DNA of 64,000 nucleotides from an uncultured Duncaniella sp. (GTDB taxonomy: Bacteria > Bacteroidota > Bacteroidia > Bacteroidales > Muribaculaceae): NCBI GenBank assembly GCA_910576785.1, contig CAJTJG010000013.1, positions 35,593 to 99,592 on the forward strand, given 5' to 3'. This document shows positions 9,295-17,808 of this stretch, one piece after another. Both the position numbers and the translations under genes were made by a program. Within the stretch, counting starts at the first letter, position 1, and every line of letters starts with the position of its first letter. The notes beneath the pieces are model-generated. The model had not been told where the DNA came from, made no database searches, and saw only the letters and a program-made list of their open reading frames with translations.

Positions 9295-9326
9295 TACTAT
9301 TTTGACATATTACTGCTAAAAATAGT
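9290..9326 (+). promoter_or_regulatory. Inverted AAAATAGT motifs upstream of the AraC gene
   Basis: The segment holds ACTATTTT at 9296-9303 and its inverse AAAATAGT at 9319-9326. The left copy, read on the minus strand, matches the 21-base repeats before susC at 14 of 21 positions, including the contiguous core AAAATAGTA. It may be an autoregulatory site of the AraC regulator. It overlaps the stop codon of the preceding gene. Confidence 0.35.
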
Positions 9327-9378
9327 CAAGTATATTAAATTGACAGCCAATAGATCTTTTAAAATCAAAAATTTTGTC

Positions 9379-9386
9379 TACCTTTG
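9379..9386 (+). promoter_or_regulatory. Promoter -7 box for the AraC/GH5/esterase operon
   Basis: TACCTTTG matches TAnnTTTG, about 118 bases before the AraC start. No good -33 element is present, which would fit dependence on an activator. The predicted leader is about 110 bases, longer than the others in this window. Confidence 0.5.
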
Positions 9387-9504
9387 TATCTACAGCGACA
9401 AAGGTCTGACTGATACTATGCGGAGCGTGTCCCCAACCGGCACGCCCCTTATTCCACAGCAATTTTTCTGACTCTACAAAACCAACTATCTGCTTGCAGA
9501 TACC

Positions 9505-10380
9505 ATGAACAAGATCATCACCGAAATCACTCCCCTGTCGGAGAAAGACTGTTTTTATCTCGTGGATCGGCTGAAAGACCGGTTCACATACCCTGTGCAC
9601 AGACACGAGGAGTTCGAGTTGAACTTCCTGGCCAACGGCACCGGCGCCCGCCGTGTGGTGGGCGACTCCATGGAGACCATAGGAGATTATGAATTGGTAC
9701 TTGTGGGCCATGGCATCGAACACGGCTGGGAACAACATCACTGCCACAACGACAAGATACGCGAAGTGACCATCCAGTTCTCACGCGACCTGTTCGGCGA
9801 CTCCCTTCTCGGCAAAACTCTCCTCGCCCCTATCAAAAAAATGCTCGATCTGAGCGCCAACGGCATAGCATTCGGCCCATCGGCCATACTCAAAGTGTTC
9901 AGCCGTCTGGACACACTGACTCGCCTTGAAGTGGGATTCTACCGTATGCTCGAGCTCATGGCCGTGCTCCATGACCTGGCAGAGAGCGGCGACTACCGCC
10001 AGTTGTCATCATCATCGTTCGCATCACTGCAGCCCAATGGCGACAGCCGACGCGTGCAAAAGGTGCAGGAGTACATCAACACCCACTACAAGGAGGAGAT
10101 ACGGCTGGCAGAGCTTGCCGAACTCGTAGGGATGACCCCGACGGCCTTCAGCCGGTTCTTCAAGCTGCGCACCGGCCGCTCGATATCCGACTACCTCATA
10201 GACATCCGCCTCGGACATGCCACACGTGCGCTGGTCGACTCCACCGACTCCGTGGCCGAGATCTGCTACGAATGCGGTTTCAACAACATATCCAACTTCA
10301 ACCGCATCTTCAAGAAAAAGAAAGGGAACTCTCCCAAAGTATTCCGAGACATATACCAACACCATAAGACACTTGTATGA
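9505..10380 (+). CDS. AraC-family transcriptional regulator of the mannan locus
   Basis: A 291-residue cytosolic regulator. The N-terminal part is a cupin-like sensor (YPVHRHEEFELNFLANGTG, residues about 31-49, with the His-Glu pattern of sugar-sensing AraC proteins). The C-terminal part (about 187-288) is the two-helix-turn-helix AraC domain, with IRLAELAELVGMTPTAFSRF as the first HTH and the signature CYECGFNNISNFNRIFKKKKG as the second. There are no membrane segments, so it is neither a hybrid two-component sensor nor SusR. Its stop overlaps the GH5 start by four bases (ATGA), so regulator and enzymes are made together. It is the only regulator in the locus. Confidence 0.92.
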   Translation: MNKIITEITPLSEKDCFYLVDRLKDRFTYPVHRHEEFELNFLANGTGARRVVGDSMETIGDYELVLVGHGIEHGWEQHHCHNDKIREVTIQFSRDLFGDSLLGKTLLAPIKKMLDLSANGIAFGPSAILKVFSRLDTLTRLEVGFYRMLELMAVLHDLAESGDYRQLSSSSFASLQPNGDSRRVQKVQEYINTHYKEEIRLAELAELVGMTPTAFSRFFKLRTGRSISDYLIDIRLGHATRALVDSTDSVAEICYECGFNNISNFNRIFKKKKGNSPKVFRDIYQHHKTLV

Positions 10381-11399
10381 AATCACACCTCATGCTCCTC
10401 GGCGTGGCAGGGATCATTGCCGCAGCCTCATCATCATGCGGCACATCTGCATCCCGCACCTCATCAGCCGACAATGCGGACACCATCAGCAGCACACGTC
10501 CGTCAGTAAGCCCACTGCACGTCAAAGGCACAGCCCTGCTTGACGCCGAGGGCGATACTGTGGTCCTCACCGGCCCTTCGCTCGGCTGGCACTCCAACTG
10601 GGGACGCTTCTACAACGAAGGAACCGTCAAGGCCCTCAAGGAGCAATGGGGCGCCAACGTGACACGCGCAGCCATCGGGGCACATGCCTCGGGTGACTGC
10701 GTGAACTCTTTCGAGGCTGACTCTGCCAACGCCGTCAACCTTGCCATGAAAGTGATCGATGCCGCCATTGCCAACGACATGTATGTGATATGTGACTGGC
10801 ATTCGCACAACAACACACTCGACAACGCCAAGAAATTCTTCAGCGTGATCACCGAGAAATACGGCGATTCGCCCAATATCCTCTACGAGATTTGGAACGA
10901 ACCTCTCGATATACCCTGGCAGGAGATCAAGGATTATGCCACCGAACTGATCCCCGTCATCCGCGCCAACGCTCCGGGAGCCGTAGTGATCGTAGGCACA
11001 CCAAAATGGGATCAGGATGTGGACATCGCGGCTGCCTCCCCCCTCTCCGAGCCCAATCTCCTCTACTCGCTCCACTACTATGCCGGCACACACAAGGACT
11101 GGAACCGCGCCAAGGCCGACGACGCCATAGCCAAGGGTCTGCCCCTGATAATATCGGAATGCGGTTCGATGGATCACACCGGCGACGGCCCCATCGACTA
11201 CGAATCATGGCAGGCATGGATGGACTGGGCCGACCGCAACAAGGTATCCGTGCTCATGTGGGACATAGCCGACAAGGACGAGACCTGCTCCATGATCATG
11301 TCCACAGCTGACAGCGACGGCTCGAAATGGACCGACTCCGACATCAAGGAGTGGGGCAAACTCGCAAAGGAAACAACCCTCAGACGCAACGCCAAATGA
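10377..11399 (+). CDS. GH5 (subfamily 2-like) endo-beta-glucanase lipoprotein
   Basis: A 340-residue lipoprotein with a lipobox ending at Cys21 (AASSSC). The following residues GTSASRTSS lack an acidic run, so it probably faces the periplasm. The catalytic domain opens with LGWHSNWGRFYNEGTV and contains VICDWHSHNN, YEIWNEPL (acid/base Glu175) and IISECG (nucleophile Glu261), the spacing expected of GH5_2 cellulases. It probably cuts beta-1,4-glucosyl runs in glucomannan. The residue after the nucleophile is Cys262, where GH5_2 enzymes usually have Trp (EWG). It is coupled to the AraC gene upstream and overlaps the esterase gene downstream by four bases. Confidence 0.88.
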   Translation: MKSHLMLLGVAGIIAAASSSCGTSASRTSSADNADTISSTRPSVSPLHVKGTALLDAEGDTVVLTGPSLGWHSNWGRFYNEGTVKALKEQWGANVTRAAIGAHASGDCVNSFEADSANAVNLAMKVIDAAIANDMYVICDWHSHNNTLDNAKKFFSVITEKYGDSPNILYEIWNEPLDIPWQEIKDYATELIPVIRANAPGAVVIVGTPKWDQDVDIAAASPLSEPNLLYSLHYYAGTHKDWNRAKADDAIAKGLPLIISECGSMDHTGDGPIDYESWQAWMDWADRNKVSVLMWDIADKDETCSMIMSTADSDGSKWTDSDIKEWGKLAKETTLRRNAK

Positions 11400-12871
11400 A
11401 AAAAAACATCCTCGCCACACTTACAGGAGCCTTGCTTGCATCGGCTACGGCAATGCAGGCCGTCGAGCTGCCTGATATTTTCAGTGACCATGCCGTGCTC
11501 CAGCAGCAGTCAGACGCTCTGCTGTGGGGATGGGCCAAGCCGGGCGCAAAAGTCAAGGTCACCCCTTCGTGGGACAACGACACACGCACCGTCACAGCCG
11601 ACAGCAAGTCCGGACGCTTCGAAGTAAGACTCTCCACACCCTCAGCCTCCTATACGCCATATACAATAACCTTCGACGACGGGACTGCGCCGGCCACTCT
11701 ATCCGACATCCTCGTCGGCGAAGTGTGGTTCTGCTCCGGACAGTCCAACATGGAGATGCCCCTGCGCGGATTCGGCATACAGCCCATAGAAGGCGCTGCC
11801 CAGGCCATAGCATACTCAGGGAAATACCCCGGTGTGAGGATGGCCACAGTCCCCAAACGTCAATCCTACACCGTAGAGGACCGTGCCGAAGGCAAATGGC
11901 AGGTATCCTCGCCGGCCAATGCACCCGAATTCTCGGCGCTGGCCTACTTCTTTGCCCGCTCCCTCAACGATATCCTCAACGTACCTGTAGGAATAGTGCA
12001 ATGCTCTTACGGAGGATCCAAACTCGAGAGCTGGCTCCCCAAAGAGGTGCTCGACACATATCCCGGCTACGACATGGAGGCGGAGAAGAACGACACCACC
12101 GTTGATCCCTGGCATCGCATTGGAGTGCTCTACAACGGCATGCTCAACCCCGTAAAAGGCTACACAGTGAAAGGCTTCCTTTGGAATCAGGGCGAATCCA
12201 ACGTAGGCAAGCATGACGAATATCCCCACCATCAGAAAGAGATGGTGGAACTATGGCGCAAACTATGGGGCAACCCCGATCTGCCATTCTACTTTGTCGA
12301 GCTTCCGCCGTGGAGCTACGGCGATGGCGAAGGCAGATGGGCAGCATACTTCCGTGAGGGACAGCACAAAGCCGCCGAGATAACACCCAATTCAGGAATA
12401 GTCTGCACCACCGACCTGGCCTATCCTTATGAACTCGAAGATGTGCATGCGTCACAGAAACAGCCCATAGGCGAACGCCTCGCCTTCATGGCCGCCGCAC
12501 GCACATATGGCATAAAGGGTATGCCTCACATCTATCCGCAGTACAAGAGCATGGAGACGAAGGATGGCAAAGCGATCCTCTCGTTCACCAATTCAACGGG
12601 CGGACTCAATCCCAATCTCAACCTTGAGGGATTTGAAGTGGCCGGCGATGACCACGTCTTCCACCCCGCTACAGCCGTAGAGGACTGGAACAACTACACC
12701 ATCACCGTCTCCTCACCCGAGGTCCCGGAGGTTAAAGCTGTGAGATACTGCTTCAAGAACTTTGCCATAGGCAAGCTCAAGGATATGCTCGGCCTACCGC
12801 TCGTCCCCTTCCGCACAGACAACTGGGATGTCAACGATGCCACTACGGCCAAACCACATAACGAACCCTGA
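11396..12871 (+). CDS. SGNH carbohydrate acetylesterase (sialate O-acetylesterase type)
   Basis: A 491-residue exported esterase starting at the ATG overlapping the GH5 stop (ATGA). The signal peptide ends near MQAVELP. Block I is FCSGQSNMEMP with nucleophile Ser117. WNQGESNVG carries the GESN block, and DVHASQK near residues 349-355 supplies the Asp349/His351 pair. VGIVQCSYGGSKLESWLP is also typical of the family. Members are often annotated as sialate O-acetylesterases, but the neighbours make deacetylation of acetylated (gluco)mannan the likely role, exposing the backbone to the GH5 and GH26 enzymes. There is no lipobox, so it is probably a soluble periplasmic protein. Confidence 0.88.
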   Translation: MKKNILATLTGALLASATAMQAVELPDIFSDHAVLQQQSDALLWGWAKPGAKVKVTPSWDNDTRTVTADSKSGRFEVRLSTPSASYTPYTITFDDGTAPATLSDILVGEVWFCSGQSNMEMPLRGFGIQPIEGAAQAIAYSGKYPGVRMATVPKRQSYTVEDRAEGKWQVSSPANAPEFSALAYFFARSLNDILNVPVGIVQCSYGGSKLESWLPKEVLDTYPGYDMEAEKNDTTVDPWHRIGVLYNGMLNPVKGYTVKGFLWNQGESNVGKHDEYPHHQKEMVELWRKLWGNPDLPFYFVELPPWSYGDGEGRWAAYFREGQHKAAEITPNSGIVCTTDLAYPYELEDVHASQKQPIGERLAFMAAARTYGIKGMPHIYPQYKSMETKDGKAILSFTNSTGGLNPNLNLEGFEVAGDDHVFHPATAVEDWNNYTITVSSPEVPEVKAVRYCFKNFAIGKLKDMLGLPLVPFRTDNWDVNDATTAKPHNEP

Positions 12872-12873
12872 TC

Positions 12874-14190
12874 ATGCGAAAAAACATCATAGTACCCCTT
12901 CTTATCACCGCCGCTGCCCTCGGAGGGTGTGGCGGCAAGAAACAGCCCGTGGCCACACAGGTCGACGATGTGGCTCCATTCGTCACCGTCAGAGACGGAA
13001 AGTTCTATCTCGGCGACTCCACCTATAAATATATAGGCACAAACTTCTGGTATGGCGCCATCCTCGCCTCCGAAGGGCGCGGCGGCAACCCCGAGCGTCT
13101 GGCCCGTGAACTTGATTCCCTCAAGGCAATGGGCATCGACAACCTGCGCGTGCTTGCCGGAGGTGATGGAGATGAAGGACTCGCCTCCCATATCTCCCCT
13201 ACCCTCCAGACCGCTCCCGGAGTATATAACGACACCCTGCTACGCGGTCTTGACAATCTTCTGGCCGAACTGGAGAAACGCGATATGCGCGCCGTGATCT
13301 ATCTCAACAATGCTTGGGAGTGGAGCGGCGGTTACTCCACCTACCTCGAATGGGCAGGTGCGGGCAAAGCGGTCAATCCCGCCGACGCCGGCTATCCGGC
13401 CTACATGAAATATGCCTCCCAGTTCGTCACCAACGATTCCGCCAAGGCTCTCGCTGCCAACCATGTGCGCAACATCGTGAGCCGCGTCAGCACCGTGAGC
13501 GGACTCCCTTACTCCAAATCGCCCGCCATCATGGCATGGCAGATAGCCAACGAGCCACGTCCCTTCTCGCCAGACAACAAAAAAGAATTCGCTGAATGGA
13601 TCGGCGAGACAGCCGCCCTCATCAAGAGCATCGACCCCAACCACCTCGTCAGTGTGGGCAGCGAGGGCACAGCCGGCTGTGAGGAGGACATGACCCTCTG
13701 GACCGCCATTCACCTGTATCCCGATGTGGACTACGCCACAATACACATATGGCCCTACAACTGGAGCTGGATCAAACCCACCCATGTGGCCGACAGCGTT
13801 AGCGTGGCCTGCGATCGCACCACAGCCTACATCAACAACCATTTCACCGCCCTGCGCGACTCTCTGACAAGCAATGGCGCCGGTCTCAAACCCATCGTGC
13901 TCGAGGAATTCGGATATCCTCGCGACGGGATGGCCACAGCCATCGGATCTGCAGTCACCGGGCGTGACGCCTACTACGAACATGTGTTCCGCACCGTCAC
14001 CGACACCGACCGCCTTGCCGGAGTCAACTTCTGGGGATGGGGAGGCTTTGCCGAACCTGCCCACGAGACATGGCGCCCCGGCGACGATTACACCGGCGAT
14101 CCCGCACAGGAAGCCCAGGGCCTCAACTCAGTGTTTGCAACTGATTCTTCTACCATCGACATAATAAAACGAGCCGCATCCCGTTTATAA
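12874..14190 (+). CDS. GH5 (subfamily 7-like) endo-beta-1,4-mannanase lipoprotein
   Basis: A 438-residue lipoprotein with lipid Cys19 (LGGCGGKK); no acidic run follows, suggesting periplasmic orientation. The domain starts DGKFYLGDSTYKYIGTNFWYG and shows DSLKAMGIDNLRVLAGG, IMAWQIANEPRP (acid/base Glu227) and IVLEEFGYPRDG (nucleophile Glu345). The NEPR and LEEFG contexts are those of GH5_7 mannanases. It starts two bases after the esterase stop and ends the first transcription block. It probably shortens imported manno-oligosaccharides. A plant- or fungus-like architecture with extra modules is absent; the whole chain is catalytic domain. Confidence 0.9.
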   Translation: MRKNIIVPLLITAAALGGCGGKKQPVATQVDDVAPFVTVRDGKFYLGDSTYKYIGTNFWYGAILASEGRGGNPERLARELDSLKAMGIDNLRVLAGGDGDEGLASHISPTLQTAPGVYNDTLLRGLDNLLAELEKRDMRAVIYLNNAWEWSGGYSTYLEWAGAGKAVNPADAGYPAYMKYASQFVTNDSAKALAANHVRNIVSRVSTVSGLPYSKSPAIMAWQIANEPRPFSPDNKKEFAEWIGETAALIKSIDPNHLVSVGSEGTAGCEEDMTLWTAIHLYPDVDYATIHIWPYNWSWIKPTHVADSVSVACDRTTAYINNHFTALRDSLTSNGAGLKPIVLEEFGYPRDGMATAIGSAVTGRDAYYEHVFRTVTDTDRLAGVNFWGWGGFAEPAHETWRPGDDYTGDPAQEAQGLNSVFATDSSTIDIIKRAASRL

Positions 14191-14200
14191 CTACACACAC

Positions 14201-14264
14201 GGACATGCCCCCGGTATGTTGGACAACCTCCTGACCCACAGCCCAACATACCGGGGGCATGTCC
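14201..14264. terminator. Perfect 22-bp inverted repeat, likely terminator of the first mannan operon
   Basis: The arms 14201-14222 and 14243-14264 are perfectly complementary over 22 bases (left arm begins GGACATGCCCCCGG), with a 20-base loop. It begins 11 bases after the GH5_7 stop. No T-run follows, so intrinsic termination is not certain; it may instead be a bidirectional insulator or a transcript-stabilising 3' end. Confidence 0.7.
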
Positions 14265-14336
14265 GTAATGCAATCCCGCTGTCCGCAGCCGTCAGACCTA
14301 CATAACCACATCTTCCAACCATCGTTAAGTATCACT

Positions 14337-14357
14337 TTTGGATAAAATAGTACCATT
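14337..14357 (+). promoter_or_regulatory. Direct repeat 1 upstream of susC (putative operator)
   Basis: This 21-base unit begins TTTGGATAAAATAGTACC. It agrees with the copy at 14401-14421 at 19 of 21 positions, with starts exactly 64 bases apart, about six DNA turns. It is a likely AraC-type activator site. Confidence 0.6.
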
Positions 14358-14400
14358 TAAATCTAATAACTCTACATCCATGCAAAAATTTAAGCACATA

Positions 14401-14421
14401 TTTGGATAAAAAAGTATCATT
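14401..14421 (+). promoter_or_regulatory. Direct repeat 2 upstream of susC (putative operator)
   Basis: This second copy begins TTTGGATAAAAAAGTATC. Its right end is 19 bases before the -7 box and covers the place where a -33 TTTG would lie, as expected for an activator that replaces the -33 contact. Confidence 0.6.
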
Positions 14422-14440
14422 CTATACCGATTGTTTGCAC

Positions 14441-14448
14441 TAATTTTG
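14441..14448 (+). promoter_or_regulatory. Promoter -7 box for the susC operon
   Basis: TAATTTTG matches TAnnTTTG and is followed by CC. A -33 TTTG at the right distance is missing, in keeping with activator dependence through the repeats just upstream. The predicted leader is about 110 bases. Confidence 0.6.
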
Positions 14449-14564
14449 CCATATCCCTAATAATAAACCAAACCTCAAAACACAGTTTCTTATTGCCTAA
14501 ACTACATTAACCCTACCTTACAACTACAAGCTAATTAACTATCTATTACCTTAAAAGTGCTCTA

Positions 14565-17500
14565 ATGAAAAGTAAAATCTCCTACCTTCGCGGTCTGGTG
14601 ACGGCTCTCATACTCAGTATCACTCTGAGTGCGGCCGCACAGATCACAGTGACAGGTATCGTGCAGGACAAGACGGGCGAACCTCTCACCGGCGCGACAA
14701 TTCAAGAGAAGGGCAACACGTCCAACGGCACAGCCACAGGACTTGATGGCGATTTCTCCATCAAGGTGAAATCGAACAATGCCGTACTCTTAGTTTCCTA
14801 TGTGGGAATGAAATCCCAGCAGGTATCACTCAACGGAAAGACCAACGTTACCATCACACTCGAGGATGACGCCGAGATGCTCGACGAAGTCGTAGTGGTG
14901 GGCTACGGTACGATGAAGAAGAGCGACCTCGCCGGCGCCTCCACCTCGCTTGGCGAGGATGCGATGAAAGGCTCCGTCATCACCAACCTTGACCAGAGCC
15001 TCCAGGGCCGCGCCACTGGTGTTCAGGCCGTGGCCACATCCGGTGCCCCCGGATCATCGTCATCCATACGCGTGCGCGGTCAGGCCACCATCAACGCCAA
15101 TGCCGAGCCTCTCTATGTGATCGACGGTGTCATCGTGCAGGGTGGCGGCAATTCCGGAGCTTCCTTCGGTCTTGGTGACGCTCTCGGCAATGGTAAAGTA
15201 TCGACCATCTCCCCTCTCTCCACCATCAACCCCTCCGACATCGTTTCGATGGAGATCCTCAAGGACGCCTCGGCAACCGCCATCTACGGTGCACAGGGAT
15301 CCAACGGTGTTGTACTCATCACCACCAAGCGCGGTAAAGCCGGCGAGGCAAAGTTCACCTACGACGGTATGGTGGCATGGAACCGCCAGGGCAAGCGCCT
15401 CGACATGATGAACCTCCGCGAATTCGCCGGATACTACAACGACCTCGTGGCCACAGGCCAGCAGAAGGAGAACGAGACCTACCGCGACCCCTCCATCCTC
15501 GGCGTGGGTACCAACTGGCAGGACGCGATCTTCCGCACCGCATTCCAGAACCAGCATCAGGTATCAGCCCAGGGCGGCACCGAGAAGGTGCAGTACTATG
15601 TATCCGGATCCTACATGGATCAGGAAGGTACGCTCATCGGTTCCGACTTCCGCCGCTTCTCAGTGCGTGCCAACCTCGACGCACAGCTCAAGAGCTGGCT
15701 CAAGCTCGGACTCTCAGCCACCTACTCCGACATTGACGAGAACCTCAAGCTCGCCGACGGTGAGGCCGGTATCATCAACTACTCGCTCACCACAGTGCCC
15801 GACATACCCATCTACGATATCGACGGAAACTACTCATCCGTAGTGCGCGAAGGCTACACCAACCCCAACCCCGTCGCACTCGCCATGCTCGACGAGATCA
15901 AGCTCAAGCGCCGCAAACTCGTGGGCAACATCTTCTTTGACGTCACCCCCATCAAGAATCTCACATGGCACGCCGAGTTTGACTACGACGTGAGCCAGAG
16001 CAAGGGCGACCGCTTCAAACCCACCGTTGACCTCGGCGGATGGGTACGCTCGTCCAACTCCTCCAACATCCAGAACAACAACTCCTGGTTCTGGGCACTC
16101 AAGAACTATGTGACCTACAATGGCGAATGGGACAAACTCTCCTACAACGCCATGGTGGGACAGGAATGCTGGGAGTCATACTACGACTACGCATCCGTGT
16201 CCAACACAGGTCTCCCCTCCAACGACGTCCACAACCCCGCTCTCGGTACAGGCACCTCCACCATCACCGCCGGCTGGGGATCATCTGCCATGGCTTCGTT
16301 CTTTACCCGCGAGACCCTCAACTGGGACGGCCGCTACATGCTCACCTACACCTACCGTTATGACGGCAGCTCAAACTTCGGACCCAAGAACCGTTGGGCA
16401 GGCTTCCACTCCGTGGCAGGTGCATGGCGCTTCAGCAATGAGAAGTTCCTCGCATCGACAGCCGACTGGTTCAACAACGGTAAACTCCGCTTCGGTTGGG
16501 GTCAGACCGGTAACGCCAACATCGGCGCATTCGCATGGGGTGTGGCCATGAGCCGTATGCCCTCCGCTCTCGGAGCCGGTTATCGTCCCGCCAACATCGC
16601 CAACGAGGCTGTGAAATGGGAGAAACAGGAGCAGTGGAACCTCGGTCTCGACCTCTCCTTCCTCAACAACCGACTCACCTTCACCGGCGACCTCTACTAC
16701 AAGACATCCAAGGACATGCTCATGTCCATGCAGCTCCCCTCCTACATGGGTACCCAGGGCAACGGCTCCTCCGCACTCGCAGCTCCCAAGGGCAACTTCG
16801 GCGAGATCGTCAACAAGGGTCTTGAGCTCGAGCTCACAGGACGTCCCTTCACCGGCGAATTCGAGTGGGAGACCTCGCTGCAGTTCTCTTTCAACCGCAA
16901 TAAGCTCAAAGCCCTCACCGGCACCAAGAACGCCAACCTCGTAGGCTACGGCCAGTGGAGCGACGTGGTGTCAGTATCCGAGATCGGCCAGCCCCTCTAC
17001 AACTTCTACGGTTATGTGGTTGAGGGTGTCTACAAAGACCTCGAGGATATCCAGAACTCACCCAAGAGCGACAAGTATCCGAGCAACGGCGTGTTCAACA
17101 GCGCCAACACCGTATGGCCCGGCGACCTCAAGTTCAAGGATGTGAACGGCGACGGCAAGATCGACGAGAATGACCGCACCGTCATCGGCAACCCCATGCC
17201 CGACTTCACCTTCGGCTGGACCAATACATTCCGCTACAAAGGCTTCGACCTCTCCGTGTTCTTCAACGGTTCCTACGGCAACGACGTGATGAACTACCTC
17301 AGCATCGGCCTCACACACATGAACTCGGCATGGGCCAACCAGCTCAACGTGGTCAACGACCGCGCACAGCTCGTACCCATCGACCCCGACAAGGTATATC
17401 CCGCCGGCCAGGCATGGTACAACGACATCAACAATGTCCAGGTGGCCAATCCCGACACCCGCATCCCCCGCGCCGTCACCGCCGACCCCAACGACAACGA

Positions 17501-17780
17501 CCGTATCTCCGACCGTTATATCGAGGATGGATCATACATCCGTCTGAAGAACATTTCGCTCGGCTATACATTCGACAGCAAGCTCATCAAGCGCCTGCAC
17601 CTGCAGAACCTCCGCGTGTACTGCAACATACAGAACCTTTGCACCTGGACCAAATACAAAGGCTACGACCCCGAGGTCGGCGCCTCCACACAGGACTCCT
17701 CGGGTCTCGTATACGGCCTCGACTATGGCCGCTACCCCTCGCCCAAGGTCTATTCATTTGGTCTGAACATATCTTTCTAA
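14565..17780 (+). CDS. SusC/RagA-family TonB-dependent outer-membrane transporter
   Basis: A 1071-residue outer-membrane protein. The signal peptide covers about residues 1-25 (LSITLSAAAQ). A carboxypeptidase-regulatory-like domain (about 26-105; ITVTGIVQDKTGEPLTGATI) follows, then the TonB-box region DEVVVVGYGTMKKSDLAGA, a plug with the SusC hallmark SATAIYGAQGSNGVVLITTKRGK, and a long beta-barrel ending YSFGLNISF with a terminal Phe. It imports oligosaccharides captured by the SusD protein encoded 28 bases downstream. The operon content indicates gluco- or manno-oligosaccharides. It is the first gene of the second transcription block. Confidence 0.97.
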   Translation: MKSKISYLRGLVTALILSITLSAAAQITVTGIVQDKTGEPLTGATIQEKGNTSNGTATGLDGDFSIKVKSNNAVLLVSYVGMKSQQVSLNGKTNVTITLEDDAEMLDEVVVVGYGTMKKSDLAGASTSLGEDAMKGSVITNLDQSLQGRATGVQAVATSGAPGSSSSIRVRGQATINANAEPLYVIDGVIVQGGGNSGASFGLGDALGNGKVSTISPLSTINPSDIVSMEILKDASATAIYGAQGSNGVVLITTKRGKAGEAKFTYDGMVAWNRQGKRLDMMNLREFAGYYNDLVATGQQKENETYRDPSILGVGTNWQDAIFRTAFQNQHQVSAQGGTEKVQYYVSGSYMDQEGTLIGSDFRRFSVRANLDAQLKSWLKLGLSATYSDIDENLKLADGEAGIINYSLTTVPDIPIYDIDGNYSSVVREGYTNPNPVALAMLDEIKLKRRKLVGNIFFDVTPIKNLTWHAEFDYDVSQSKGDRFKPTVDLGGWVRSSNSSNIQNNNSWFWALKNYVTYNGEWDKLSYNAMVGQECWESYYDYASVSNTGLPSNDVHNPALGTGTSTITAGWGSSAMASFFTRETLNWDGRYMLTYTYRYDGSSNFGPKNRWAGFHSVAGAWRFSNEKFLASTADWFNNGKLRFGWGQTGNANIGAFAWGVAMSRMPSALGAGYRPANIANEAVKWEKQEQWNLGLDLSFLNNRLTFTGDLYYKTSKDMLMSMQLPSYMGTQGNGSSALAAPKGNFGEIVNKGLELELTGRPFTGEFEWETSLQFSFNRNKLKALTGTKNANLVGYGQWSDVVSVSEIGQPLYNFYGYVVEGVYKDLEDIQNSPKSDKYPSNGVFNSANTVWPGDLKFKDVNGDGKIDENDRTVIGNPMPDFTFGWTNTFRYKGFDLSVFFNGSYGNDVMNYLSIGLTHMNSAWANQLNVVNDRAQLVPIDPDKVYPAGQAWYNDINNVQVANPDTRIPRAVTADPNDNDRISDRYIEDGSYIRLKNISLGYTFDSKLIKRLHLQNLRVYCNIQNLCTWTKYKGYDPEVGASTQDSSGLVYGLDYGRYPSPKVYSFGLNISF

Positions 17781-17808
17781 TTCTCTCCATCTCCCAAAAA
17801 CACCAATC

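Larger units (their letters stand above)
14191..14564. other. Intergenic control region between the two mannan operons
   Basis: This 374-base stretch contains no gene. From left to right it holds a perfect 22-bp inverted repeat (14201-14264), two 21-base direct repeats (14337-14357 and 14401-14421), a TAnnTTTG -7 box (14441-14448) and an AT-rich leader of about 115 bases before susC. It is markedly more AT-rich than the surrounding genes. Confidence 0.85.

Noticed and set aside
13240..14064. A 274-codon Gly/Val-rich minus-strand frame within the GH5_7 gene
   Set aside because: Its composition is that expected from an antisense reading of a C-rich third-position gene; the plus strand carries catalytic motifs.
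14191..14564. Possible small RNA or attachment site in the intergenic region because of the perfect inverted repeat
   Set aside because: No tRNA, integrase or duplicated core sequence is visible; terminator or insulator is the simpler reading.
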